From: Saccharopolyspora elongata
GTDB lineage: Bacteria; Actinomycetota; Actinomycetes; Mycobacteriales; Pseudonocardiaceae
Reading direction: 5' to 3'
Length of the DNA stretch: 64,000 bases
Assembly (NCBI RefSeq): GCF_004348985.1
Contig: NZ_SMKW01000004.1
Location: 1-64,000 of the forward strand
In this document: positions 1 to 9,861 of the stretch, in pieces
Layout: each line of letters opens with the position of its first letter
Position numbering within the stretch: position 1 is the first letter of the stretch
Position numbers and translations under genes: made by a program
The notes under the pieces: generated by a model
Database searches by the model: none
Told to the model about the DNA's origin: nothing
The model's input: the letters and a program-made list of their open reading frames with translations, nothing else

Positions 1-127
1 GGACATCCGCGAGTGGATCAAAACATGGAACGACAACCCCCGGCCGTTCGTGTGGCGCAAGACCGCCGAGGAGATCATTGACTCACTCGCCCGATATTGC
101 CAACGAATTTCCGGCGCAGCACACTAG
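1..127 (+). CDS. IS630-family transposase, C-terminal end (partial)
   Basis: The reading frame enters from the left edge (codons from base 2) and ends at the TAG at 125-127. The 41 residues seen include WNDNPRPFVWRKTAEEI, the typical end of IS630-type DDE transposases, which cut and paste the element at TA targets. Only the C-terminus is present, so catalytic residues cannot be checked. The element places mobile DNA immediately upstream of the T7SS-associated genes. No terminal inverted repeat could be identified after the stop. Family assignment is by recalled similarity of the C-terminal motif. Confidence 0.7.
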   Translation, partial: DIREWIKTWNDNPRPFVWRKTAEEIIDSLARYCQRISGAAH

Positions 128-181
128 CCTTCCCGCCTCAACGGCGTTACCAGGCACAGCGCATGCAGAAAGGAATCACCA

Positions 182-820
182 GTGACCAGTGACCACCCCA
201 CTCCGGAGGAGGGCGAAGCTCCCGCTGGTCCCAGCGAGGAAACACCCGCCGGTCCCGACCAGGAGGCGTGGGCCCTCGTGATCGACCCGGCCTGGCAGCC
301 AGAGTCCGATGAGGACGAGCCGCCGAACGAGGCCGTCCTCGGTTCCTGGCAAATCGGAGCCGACGGCACCGTCAGCGCGTTCCAGGCCAACCCGGACTAT
401 GTGCCCTCCCGCGAGGATTCCGCCACCGACCCGGTGGACGCGGTGCTGCAACTGGTGGCACGCGGCGACTACAGCGGCGAGGCGCTGCTGGAGGCCATGC
501 GTGATGCGCTGCTGCTGATCGCGCTGGACGACGAGAGCAACGCCGTCGTCACACTCTCCCCGGACGAGGTGCCGTCAGTGCTGGTCGCCACTTCGCCGGT
601 GCACGCCCGGCGGGTCGACGTGCCGACCTGGCACGAGATCACCGCGCAGGCGCTGGCCGACTCGCTGCCCGACGAGGGGGTCGACGTGCTGCTCAACCCG
701 GGCGCGCCGATGTCCATGCGGGTGCTGGCGAGCTCGCTCAAGCACGCGATGGCCGACGCCGGAACCGCCGATCCGGACGCGGGCGGAACCCCGCCCGAGC
801 CACCGGCGGAACAACGTTGA
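182..820 (+). CDS. Type VII secretion system-associated protein (SseB-like), copy 1
   Basis: 212 residues from a GTG start, with a purine-rich stretch (gaaaggaatc) upstream. After an acidic, proline-rich N-terminus comes WALVIDPAWQP, then GSWQIGADGTVSAFQ, a TDPVDAVLQL segment and an SseB-like half ending in LLNPGAPMSMRVL. This order matches actinomycete proteins annotated as T7SS-associated, found near ESX/T7SS and WXG100 genes. Their biochemical role is unknown. No signal peptide or membrane segment is seen, so the protein is probably cytoplasmic. The next gene is a paralogue, and the two probably form one transcript. No T7SS core gene (EccC, WXG100) lies in the window, so the link to secretion is by family only. 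Confidence 0.65.
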   Translation: MTSDHPTPEEGEAPAGPSEETPAGPDQEAWALVIDPAWQPESDEDEPPNEAVLGSWQIGADGTVSAFQANPDYVPSREDSATDPVDAVLQLVARGDYSGEALLEAMRDALLLIALDDESNAVVTLSPDEVPSVLVATSPVHARRVDVPTWHEITAQALADSLPDEGVDVLLNPGAPMSMRVLASSLKHAMADAGTADPDAGGTPPEPPAEQR

Positions 821-849
821 AGCCGACAGGAAGCAGCGAGGAAACTTCG

Positions 850-1542
850 ATGTCCGAGGACGAAACGCCCGAAACCGCCCCCGCTGCCGAGGGCGAGCCC
901 GTCGACCAGTGGGTCGTGCTCATCGACCCCGAGTGGGAGCCCGAGCAGGAGCAGCAACAGCCGCCGGAAACCGCGATCGTCGGTTCCTGGTACATCGACG
1001 GCGACGGCTCGCTGCGGGACTTCCGCCCGAACCGCGCCTACCAGCCGTCCAGCCCGGACTCGCCGACCGACCCGGTGGACGCCACGCTGCGGCTGGTGAT
1101 GCGGGGCGAGCTGCCCGTTCCCGAACTGCTGGCATCACTGCCCGGGTCGCACCTGGTCATCGGCCTGGACGAGGAGCACGCCCCGATCGTCACCCGCGCA
1201 CCGGACGGCAAGCCGTCGGTGCTGGTGCTGACCGCCTTCGCGCATGCGGAGCGGTTGACCGTCCCGGCGTGGGCGGAGATCACCGCCGAGGAGCTCGCCG
1301 ATGCCCTGCCCGAAGAAGGCGTCGACGTGCTGCTCAACCCGGGCGCGCCCGCATCGACGCGCATCGGGGCGCAGGAGTTCCGTGATGCGGTGCGCGGTCA
1401 GGGCGGCGACCACCCGGACACGGCCGGTGCGTCTGGGGAAGGCGAACCCGGACCCGCGGCCGAACAGGCAGGAGCCGCCGGGCCGGCGGAATCCTCCCGC
1501 ATTACGGACTTGGCGCCGGCGGACGTCACGTTACTGGGATGA
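850..1542 (+). CDS. Type VII secretion system-associated protein (SseB-like), copy 2
   Basis: 230 residues from the ATG at 850, preceded by a good Shine-Dalgarno (agcgagga). An in-frame TTG at 817 overlaps the previous stop and is a less likely start. It is a clear paralogue of the upstream gene: WVVLIDPEWEP, GSWYIDGDGSLRDF, TDPVDATLRLV and EEGVDVLLNPGAPAS align block for block, so the pair arose by tandem duplication. The C-terminus is longer, disordered and rich in Ala, Gly, Pro and Glu. Role as for copy 1: family association with type VII secretion, mechanism unknown. The gap to the next gene is 175 bp. Confidence 0.65.
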   Translation: MSEDETPETAPAAEGEPVDQWVVLIDPEWEPEQEQQQPPETAIVGSWYIDGDGSLRDFRPNRAYQPSSPDSPTDPVDATLRLVMRGELPVPELLASLPGSHLVIGLDEEHAPIVTRAPDGKPSVLVLTAFAHAERLTVPAWAEITAEELADALPEEGVDVLLNPGAPASTRIGAQEFRDAVRGQGGDHPDTAGASGEGEPGPAAEQAGAAGPAESSRITDLAPADVTLLG

Positions 1543-1717
1543 CCCGACGACGCGGCGAGCTCCCGAGGCGCCTGCGCGGTGGTGGGGGATTTCCCGGGCG
1601 CGGCGGCCGAGCGCGCCCCTCCGCGGCGGCGGTGGCCCACGCTGCAAGTGGCTTCCGCCGCGTACTGAACAGATCCAAGAGGTCCGAGCTGTCGGACGAG
1701 CATTGACCGAGGTGACG

Positions 1718-3007
1718 ATGAGCGACGATCTCTCCCGCAGGGCCGCCGACTGGCTGGACCGCACGTATGGGGACCTGGTCACCCTGACCGATGACCGGCC
1801 CCTGGTCGACGGTGACCGGACGCAGCTGTTCGGCTGCGACTACGCGGGCGGCTCCGCCGAGCCGCTGTTGGCCGCCACCATCGCGGTGCCCAAGGACGGC
1901 GGCCAGCCGTTCCCGGTCTCCAACGCCGACCCGTTGGATGAGGAGCTCAACGCGGCGGCGGGATTCTCCGACCAGCAGCCGTGGCGCTGGCGGGTCAACG
2001 CGCGCAGCTGCCTGGTCGCGACGGACGCCGCGGTGGACCGCCGCCCGGCTTCCGCGCTGCCGTGGGAACCGCTGGACGAGGCGCCCGGCTGGTGGGACCG
2101 GATGCTGACCGCGCACTTCCCGACCGCGGAGGTGTCCACCTGCTCCACCTGGGCGGACGTGACGTCGATGCTCTTCGAGGGCGGGCCCGGCACGCGCAGT
2201 GCGGTGTGGCTGCGCAGGCAGCACTCCGGGGTGGAGATCACCGGCCACCTGCTCTACGCGTTCAACGACGACGGCAAGGCCATTTTCCTGGACGGGCAAC
2301 GGGGTTCGCTGGCGCGACTGGACGACGACGAGATCGGGCAGCTCGTGGTTGCCCGCTTCCATCGGCCCGCCGTGGACGGCGTCGAGGTGCTCCGGGCGCC
2401 CTGGGAGAACGCCGCGCCGGACCTGCGAGCCGCGCTGGACAAGGCGAACAGCTGGCTCGACCACACCTACCAGGAACCGGTCGTCGTGGTGGACCCGGAC
2501 GAAGCGGACGAGACCGAACGCGGCTGGCTGTTCGCCTGCACCACCCGGCGTTTCCAGGAGTCCGGCGACTGGCGGGACCAGATGCTGGATGCCGCCCTGG
2601 TGGTGCCGAAGGAAGCGGGCGAGGCCCCGTTCGGGCTGCCGAACAACGACCCGTGGAGCTACCTGATGGGGTGGGACGCGCGGCAGGACGGGCTTTCCGC
2701 GCCCCCGGGCCCCGCCGCCGCGGCGTGGTTCGAGCCCACGATGCGCGAGCTCGGCCCGCCGCTGAGCGCCACCATCCACCAGGGCTGGGGCGAGGTCCTG
2801 ACCGAGATCGCGGGCGCCCCGACGGGCGCGAAGGCGCTGGTGTGGATCCGCCGCACGGACTTCCGCGGTCGGGAATCGGTGGGCAACCTGCTGGTGGCGG
2901 TCAACGAGGGCGGCGAGGTGCGGCTCATCGACTCGCTGGCCGAGAACGGGCAACCATCCTTCGACCAGGACCCCTTGGCCCTGCACGTCATCCGCTACGG
3001 CTCGTGA
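1718..3007 (+). CDS. Two-repeat protein resembling YrhB/Imm35 and papain-like (Tox-PL) folds
   Basis: 429 residues from the ATG at 1718, which has GAGG 5-8 bases upstream. The protein is an internal duplication. Each half starts with a short YrhB/Imm35-like segment (WLDRTYGDLV near 12-21, WLDHTYQEPV near 246-255), then IAVPKDGG or LVVPKEAG, and ends in a block recalling toxin glutamine-deamidase/papain-like folds. In half 1, C142, H177 (ITGHLLYAF) and D192/Q194 (FLDGQRGS) could form a Cys-His-Asp set. In half 2 the matching positions are H354, N390 (VGNLLVAV) and D405, so it lacks the Cys and His. It may be an immunity or adaptor protein derived from a toxin fold, or a weak enzyme. It follows two T7SS-associated genes and is followed at once by a terminator. 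Family assignment is tentative. Confidence 0.5.
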   Translation: MSDDLSRRAADWLDRTYGDLVTLTDDRPLVDGDRTQLFGCDYAGGSAEPLLAATIAVPKDGGQPFPVSNADPLDEELNAAAGFSDQQPWRWRVNARSCLVATDAAVDRRPASALPWEPLDEAPGWWDRMLTAHFPTAEVSTCSTWADVTSMLFEGGPGTRSAVWLRRQHSGVEITGHLLYAFNDDGKAIFLDGQRGSLARLDDDEIGQLVVARFHRPAVDGVEVLRAPWENAAPDLRAALDKANSWLDHTYQEPVVVVDPDEADETERGWLFACTTRRFQESGDWRDQMLDAALVVPKEAGEAPFGLPNNDPWSYLMGWDARQDGLSAPPGPAAAAWFEPTMRELGPPLSATIHQGWGEVLTEIAGAPTGAKALVWIRRTDFRGRESVGNLLVAVNEGGEVRLIDSLAENGQPSFDQDPLALHVIRYGS

Positions 3008-3009
3008 CA

Positions 3010-3037
3010 GGTCGGCGCGGTTCGCGCCGCGCCGACC
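3010..3037 (+). terminator. Hairpin terminator after the two-repeat gene
   Basis: A perfect 11-bp inverted repeat (GGTCGGCGCGG and its complement) with a 6-base loop begins 3 bases after the stop codon. There is no T-run, as is common in high-GC actinomycetes. Confidence 0.6.
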
Positions 3038-3053
3038 ACCGCCCACAATGCAG

Positions 3054-3097
3054 TCGTGAGTGCGTACCCGGGCCGGAGCCCCGGTACGCACTCACGA
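3054..3097. repeat. 15-bp inverted repeat
   Basis: Perfect 15-bp arms (TCGTGAGTGCGTACC at 3054-3068 and its complement at 3083-3097) enclose a 14-base GC-rich loop. It lies in the 331-bp gap before the DUF6314 gene. It could be a second terminator or a dispersed palindrome. No other copy was seen in this window. Confidence 0.55.
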
Positions 3098-3120
3098 CCG
3101 GTTCGAACGTCACGCGGGCG

Positions 3121-3172
3121 CCGAAGCGGGGTGTCACCGGTGCCCGGCGGAGCCGGGGGCGGACAGGGCCGG
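3121..3172. repeat. Family C dispersed repeat, copy 1
   Basis: A 52-bp stretch beginning CCGAAGCGGG and ending GACAGGGCCGG recurs at 6031-6081 with only a few changes and one base fewer. This copy is intergenic. The other overlaps the end of a LysR-type gene. Confidence 0.7.
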
Positions 3173-3251
3173 TCGGCGTGACCTTCGCACTGCGGTATCA
3201 ATGGGCACAGGTGCCCTCACCCGCCTGTTCACGAGGCGCCCGGGGAAGTTC

Positions 3252-3271
3252 CCAATTTTAGGCAAAATTGG
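3252..3271. promoter_or_regulatory. AT-rich palindrome upstream of the DUF6314 gene
   Basis: CCAATTTT and AAAATTGG form perfect 8-bp arms around AGGC, about 70 bp upstream of the likely start. AT-rich perfect palindromes are rare in this GC background, so an operator is plausible. It also loosely recalls the AATT-rich family B repeats. Function is inferred only. Confidence 0.4.
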
Positions 3272-3338
3272 AATCCCCTGGCCGCCGAGGCCACCCGGCT
3301 CAGCAAGTGGACACGCTCCTGTGCGGCAGAATGCACGT

Positions 3339-3806
3339 GTGGACTCCGTGCACACCGCTACCGGTTTCCGGGTTACCGACCTCGTCGCTCACTTCGCCGG
3401 GCGGTGGGGGCTGGACCGGAAGATCGTCGATTCCACCGGTGCGGGTATGGCTACGCTCACCGGCGTCGCGAGCTTCACCCCTGACGACGACGGGCTCGTC
3501 TACCGGGAACGTGGAACGCTGGTGATGGGGGAGTACCAGGGACCGGCGACCAGGGTCCTGCATTTCCGGGTGCGTGGCCCCGGGCTGGCCGACGTGCATT
3601 TCGACCACGGCGGTTTCTTCCACGATCTCGACCTGCGCGACGGCCGGTGGCCGGTACGCCATCCCTGCCGCGATGATCTTTACCGTGGCGAGGTCGTCAT
3701 CCACGGCCCGGATGACTGGCGTCAGGTGTGGACGGTCACCGGCCCGGCCAAGAGCTATACGTCCACCACTGCGTTCCGCCGCATGTCGGTCGAAGACGAA
3801 ACCTGA
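3339..3806 (+). CDS. DUF6314 family protein
   Basis: 155 residues from the GTG at 3339 (GTG 3348 is an alternative; the open frame further upstream runs through repeat DNA). Features recalled from DUF6314 proteins are FAGRWGLDRKIVD near the start, GVASFTPDDDGLVY, DVHFDHGGFFHDLDL, a CRDDLYRGEV segment and a final VTGPAKSYTSTTAFRR. The fold is probably a small beta barrel. There is no signal peptide or membrane segment. Function is unknown. The gene stands alone, converging on the CPBP protease gene with a 34-bp gap. Confidence 0.65.
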   Translation: MDSVHTATGFRVTDLVAHFAGRWGLDRKIVDSTGAGMATLTGVASFTPDDDGLVYRERGTLVMGEYQGPATRVLHFRVRGPGLADVHFDHGGFFHDLDLRDGRWPVRHPCRDDLYRGEVVIHGPDDWRQVWTVTGPAKSYTSTTAFRRMSVEDET

Positions 3807-3840
3807 CCGCGGTCGCTGGTCGCAGGCCCCGGTGGTGCCA

Positions 3841-4749
3841 TCAGTTGGGCGAGGTGATCCACGGTGCCAACCGCCACACGATGGCTGCGGCCAGGGCGAT
3901 GACGGCCATGGGGATGATCAGCACCGGACCGGTGGGGGCCGACAGAGTGCCCAGGCGATCGGCCAGGATCGTCGGGACGAGCAGCATCGTGTTGTTCACC
4001 GCATGGACGAGGACGGCGACTTCGAGGCCACCGATGCGCTGCACCACCACCGAGAGGGCCACCCCGCAGATGATGTAGTAGGCGAGGGTCCAGCCGTTCG
4101 CGGCGCCGTGGATCGCACCGAACAGCAAAGCGGTGACGGCAGTGGCGACGGTGAACGCGGCGGCCGGGCGGCGGAAGCGCGCACCGATCGCGCGGGAGAG
4201 CAGGCCGCGGAAGAGGTACTCCTCACCTGCGGACTGCAGGGGCACGGTGATCACGGCGACGGCGGAGAGCGCGATCGTCGTCGCGGTCAGCTGGATCGGT
4301 CCGGTCGGCATGACGAACTGCAGAACGACCATGTACGCGGCCCACAACGGGACGATGACGACAGCGGCACGCCCGAGAACCCGCCACCGGAAGCCACCTG
4401 CCAACGACGACAGCCATCGAGGCTTGTGCCGGTAGATCGACCACTGCAGCAACCCCGCCGTCGGGATCAGCGCGGCGAGCAGGAGGTTTCCGGTGATCCA
4501 GAACCCGACGGTGAACGACGGCGCAGCCGGATCGAACGGTGTCACGCCGAGGAGGCGGTCGAGCGCGGTTCCGACCGGCACGGCCGCGACGAAGAGCACG
4601 GCGAGCAGCGCGCCAAGGCCGGCCACCATCGCCAGGATCGTGCGCCACACCTGCTGCCGGTCCCGATACGCCTGGACGTACGACAACGCCTGCGGGATCT
4701 TGCCGCCTTCGTCGATGTTGCCGTCGCGGGCCGGCGGTGCGTGGTTCAT
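3841..4749 (-). CDS. CPBP-family intramembrane metalloprotease (CAAX protease-like)
   Basis: 302 residues. The start at 4749 is preferred because GAGGAGAC lies just upstream; an ATG eight codons earlier is possible. Multiple hydrophobic helices carry the CPBP signature: AGEEYLFRGLL (Glu-Glu and Arg), FGAIHGAANG (His) and HAVNNTMLL (His and Asn), the expected metal and catalytic residues of CPBP (ABI) proteases. Relatives act in membrane protein processing, bacteriocin self-immunity or prenyl-protein cleavage. The substrate here is unknown. A 21-bp MerR-type palindrome overlaps a TTGACT box about 75 bp upstream, and a merR gene lies divergently, so control by that regulator is likely. Confidence 0.85.
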   Translation of the reverse strand: MNHAPPARDGNIDEGGKIPQALSYVQAYRDRQQVWRTILAMVAGLGALLAVLFVAAVPVGTALDRLLGVTPFDPAAPSFTVGFWITGNLLLAALIPTAGLLQWSIYRHKPRWLSSLAGGFRWRVLGRAAVVIVPLWAAYMVVLQFVMPTGPIQLTATTIALSAVAVITVPLQSAGEEYLFRGLLSRAIGARFRRPAAAFTVATAVTALLFGAIHGAANGWTLAYYIICGVALSVVVQRIGGLEVAVLVHAVNNTMLLVPTILADRLGTLSAPTGPVLIIPMAVIALAAAIVWRLAPWITSPN

Positions 4750-4803
4750 GTCGTCTCCTCGGTCCGTGCTCACGTCATCGCGCGTGATGCCTGGACCGAG
4801 GAA

Positions 4804-4830
4804 AAACTACGACGTAGCGTCGGAGTCAAG
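4804..4830 (-). promoter_or_regulatory. MerR-type operator/promoter of the CPBP protease gene
   Basis: On the minus strand TTGACT (a -35 match) leads into a near-perfect 21-bp palindrome at 4806-4826, ACTCCGACG-CTA-CGTCGTAGT (8 of 9 arm bases pair). A palindrome lying just after a -35 box is the arrangement of MerR-controlled promoters with a long spacer. No good -10 hexamer is obvious. The divergent merR gene is the natural candidate regulator. Confidence 0.5.
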
Positions 4831-5065
4831 ATTGATTGAGCCTAATCCTGGTCGGCCCGCAGCCGCGGGTCGCAAAGCTGCACGTCGACGGGATATCGCA
4901 TGCGCCGCAGGCGCATAGCCCACCTACGACACCTGCACCGCCGCGGGTTCTCAGGGGCTTCCTGGCGAGGACGGCCCCTCCGCCGTGTATTGGACATACA
5001 TCAGGAGGGGCATCCACAGACCAGGGAGCCTCTGAGGTTCCGCCACCCGCACCGCCACGCAAAAC
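4831..5065. other. Non-coding gap with a hairpin at 4974-5011
   Basis: No convincing gene was found between the protease promoter and the merR promoter. GCCCCTCC (4974-4981) pairs with GGAGGGGC (5004-5011) around a 22-base loop. The open frames here lack domains and ribosome binding sites. Confidence 0.4.
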
Positions 5066-5082
5066 GAGGTTGGAATAACCTC
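5066..5082. promoter_or_regulatory. Possible merR autoregulatory site
   Basis: GAGGTT-GGAAT-AACCTC is a perfect 6-bp inverted repeat 21 bp upstream of the merR start. Its position suits an operator, but it is short. Confidence 0.35.
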
Positions 5083-5102
5083 TTTGGAACGGAGGGCCTT
5101 CC

Positions 5103-5828
5103 ATGAGGTCGCAGGAACTCGCGGATCTTGCCGGTGTGACCGTGCGGACACTGCGGCATTACCACCAGATCGGTCTGCTCCCCGAGCCGCCCAGGTCCTC
5201 GAACGGCTACCGGCGATACACCGCGGTCCACCTGGTACGGCTTCTGCGCATCCGGCATCTCGCCGAGCTCGGGGTGAGCCTCGTCGATGTGCCGGCCATG
5301 CTGGACGATGAGTCGACGGACACGAGCGCGACGATTCTCGAGCGAGTCGAAGCCGGCATCGACTCGCAGATCGAGCGGTTGAAGGCGCAACGCGATCTCG
5401 TGCGCGCCCTGCGCGTGGAAGGGCGCAGCCCCGACATCCCGGCCGACGTCCACGGCGACCTCACCCGGCTGCACGACGTCGCCCGCCTCCCGCCCGATGC
5501 GACGAGACTGGACCTCGACGTCGCCACACTGATGGGGCACCTGCCCGGCTCCGACGTCCGTGCGCGTCGCGAGGAGCTTGTGGCCGTGGGCGAGCACGCG
5601 CAGAGCACGGAGTTCCTGGATGCGCTCAGATGCCTGGCCGAAATGCCTCCGGACGCCACCGACGAGCGCAGGCAGCGCGTCGCGGACGAGTTGCGGACCC
5701 ACGTGCAGGCCATCCGGTCCGGCACGAGCTCTTCGCTGCCTGTGAGAGCTGCCCCGCTCATCGGCCAACTGCTGGAGCAGTACTTGAACGCTGCCCAGCT
5801 CGACACCTTCGTCCGCATCGCGCAGTAG
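5103..5828 (+). CDS. MerR-family transcriptional regulator
   Basis: 241 residues from an ATG preceded by GGAGGG. The N-terminal winged helix is typical: ELADLAGVTVRTLRHYHQIG, then LLPEP and SNGYRRY, then a coiled-coil segment. The long C-terminal part (about 110-241) lacks the cysteines of metal-sensing MerRs and does not resemble TipAS, so the effector cannot be predicted. A MerR-type palindrome in the divergent CPBP protease promoter suggests that gene as a target. Confidence 0.85.
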   Translation: MRSQELADLAGVTVRTLRHYHQIGLLPEPPRSSNGYRRYTAVHLVRLLRIRHLAELGVSLVDVPAMLDDESTDTSATILERVEAGIDSQIERLKAQRDLVRALRVEGRSPDIPADVHGDLTRLHDVARLPPDATRLDLDVATLMGHLPGSDVRARREELVAVGEHAQSTEFLDALRCLAEMPPDATDERRQRVADELRTHVQAIRSGTSSSLPVRAAPLIGQLLEQYLNAAQLDTFVRIAQ

Positions 5829-5972
5829 CCGCCGTCGTCGGGCCGCTCATATCGCCCCGGCCGGCGGTAGCGAGAGGGTCGATGCCACCCTTGCCGAGAT
5901 CGGCGAAGACCTCGACGGGTTCGAGCCAAGCGTCCACAATGGATCAGGAGTTCGCGGAGGAGCCCTGTTTTT

Positions 5973-8358
<2,386 letters not shown>

Positions 8359-8410
8359 CGGGCCACCGGATTCGATCGTGACGGCGTGAACCGCCCCGCT
8401 GCGGGTCGAA

Positions 8411-8474
8411 CTTGCCACAACGGCAAGAGCGTTTCCGGGTCGTGTTGATCGGTGACTATTGTGGACCGATCAAC
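8411..8474. promoter_or_regulatory. Two inverted repeats upstream of the decayed regulator/kinase pair
   Basis: CTTGCC-ACAAC-GGCAAG (8411-8427) and a perfect 10-bp repeat, GTTGATCGGT at 8444-8453 with its complement at 8465-8474, lie upstream of the response-regulator remnant. The second is a good operator candidate. The first could be part of a terminator for dgdA. Confidence 0.45.
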
Positions 8475-8495
8475 GCTCTGAAGCAGGTTCGGAAC

Positions 8496-8747
8496 ATGAC
8501 GCAGACGGATCACGCCGCGGATCCCCGCCCCCACCAGGAAAGGCAGAGGATCCTGGACGACCTCGTGGTCGCTCAGGTGCTCACCGGCCGCCCGGGACGG
8601 ACCGGCTTCCCGCCGGTCGCAGTTTCGGGCGCGGGGCAGGAGCCGGCCGAGGATGATCGGTCACGCTCAGGCTCTCGTGAGCTCGTGCGGCGGGCGGTCA
8701 TCGGCCACCGGTTCGGCCCGCCCGGCCCCGCGGGCGGCCTGCGGTGA
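8496..8747 (+). pseudogene. Remnant of an OmpR-type response regulator
   Basis: The frame starts MTQTDHAADP and continues RQRILDDLVVAQVLTG, aligning with the intact response regulator at 15392 (MTQADLGADH, RILVVEDDPTVAQVVTG). The DNA just upstream of the ATG (gaagcaggttcg) matches too. After about 40 residues the similarity fades. The acidic pocket, phosphoacceptor Asp and whole DNA-binding domain are gone, leaving about 83 codons. The stop overlaps the GTG of the histidine kinase gene, as in the intact pair, so the remnant may persist as a leader that couples translation of the kinase. It is a paralogous two-component operon whose regulator has largely been deleted. Confidence 0.7.
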
Positions 8748-9853
8748 ATCCGTCGCTGATCCTGCTGATCGCGGTGTGCGAGTCGGTGGGCGTGGGACTC
8801 GTCGGCGCCGTGGTGCTGCGCTTGCTCCGCCGGTCCCCGGTCGGGAACTCGCTGATCGCGGTCATCGTGATCACCGTCTGCGGGACCAACGCGAGCACCA
8901 TCACAGTCGTCCTCGTGACGCAGTCCGCCGAAGTGCCGGTGGTGGTGACGCTGCTGGTCAACTTCGTCGCCGGCGCGGTTTCGCTCGGGATCGGCCTGCT
9001 GCTCGGCAGGTCCGTGATGAAGGGCAGCAGGCAGCTGGCCGACGCCACCCGCACCTTCGGCGTGGCCGAGCGGTTCCGGCTGCCGGAGGACCCGCCGAGC
9101 GCGGAGCTCGCCGAGCTGGCGCGGGAATTGCGGATCACCAGCGACAAGCTGGCGGAGTCCAGGCGGCGGGAACGGACGGTCGAGCAGTCCCGGCGGCAGC
9201 TGGTCGCCTGGATCTCGCACGACCTGCGCAGCCCGCTGGCGAGGCTGCGGGCCGTGGCGGAGTCCATCGAGGACGGTGTGGTCGACGACCTGGACGACTA
9301 CCTCGGGAGGATTCGCTCGGACACCGAGCACCTCACCGCGATGGTGGACGACCTCTTCCAGCTCTCCCAGATCCAGACCGGGACGCTGCGCCTGAACCCG
9401 CGGGAGGTGGCCCTCGACGATCTCGTCAGCGACGAGGCGGCCGGGCTCGACGTGCTGGCCGCCGGCCGCGGAATCCGGTTGCACGCCAGGACGATCGAGC
9501 CGGTCACCGTCCGGGTGGACGACCGGTCCATGACCCGGGTGTTCAACAACCTGCTGTCGAACGCGATCCGATACAGCCCGGAGCGGACGACGGTGGTGGT
9601 CGACGTCCGCGCGGTGAACGGCTGGGCGGTGGTGTCGGTGTCGGACGAGTGCGGCGGGATCCCCCCGCAGGACCTGGGTTCGGTCTTCGACATGGGATGG
9701 CGTGGCCGCAAGGCGAAGACCGGGACGGCCGGGGGTGGCGGTTTCGGGCTGACCATCGTGCACGGGCTGGTGCAAGCCCACGGCGGGCACGTGTCGGTGC
9801 GCAACGTGCCCGGCGGCTGCTGCTTTGACGTCCGGTTGCCCCTGATCCGCTGA
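8744..9853 (+). CDS. Sensor histidine kinase (orphaned by regulator decay)
   Basis: 369 residues from a GTG overlapping the upstream stop. Three hydrophobic helices at about 3-25, 35-60 and 65-88 precede a short linker, then the H-box (WISHDLRSPLARLRAV), N-box (NNLLSNAIRYSP), G1 (SDECGGIP) and a Gly-rich G2 (GGGGFGLTIVHG). There is no large extracellular domain, so it probably senses within or near the membrane. It is a close paralogue of the kinase at 16138 (same N-terminus IAVCESVGVGLVG and same end NVPGGCCF), but its own response regulator has decayed. It may signal to the paralogous regulator at 15392. Confidence 0.88.
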   Translation: MNPSLILLIAVCESVGVGLVGAVVLRLLRRSPVGNSLIAVIVITVCGTNASTITVVLVTQSAEVPVVVTLLVNFVAGAVSLGIGLLLGRSVMKGSRQLADATRTFGVAERFRLPEDPPSAELAELARELRITSDKLAESRRRERTVEQSRRQLVAWISHDLRSPLARLRAVAESIEDGVVDDLDDYLGRIRSDTEHLTAMVDDLFQLSQIQTGTLRLNPREVALDDLVSDEAAGLDVLAAGRGIRLHARTIEPVTVRVDDRSMTRVFNNLLSNAIRYSPERTTVVVDVRAVNGWAVVSVSDECGGIPPQDLGSVFDMGWRGRKAKTGTAGGGGFGLTIVHGLVQAHGGHVSVRNVPGGCCFDVRLPLIR

Positions 9854-9861
9854 GCCGCCGG

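Noticed and set aside
1526-3091. Long minus-strand open frame opposite the two-repeat gene, and similar long antisense frames elsewhere (for example 8573-11275, 18710-20374, 61816-63978)
   Set aside because: They arise from GC-rich third positions, lack ribosome binding sites and domains, and are rich in Arg, Gly and Pro. The opposite strand encodes recognisable proteins.
4836-5078. Possible small gene between the CPBP protease and merR
   Set aside because: Several short frames are open on both strands, but none has a ribosome binding site or recognisable domain.
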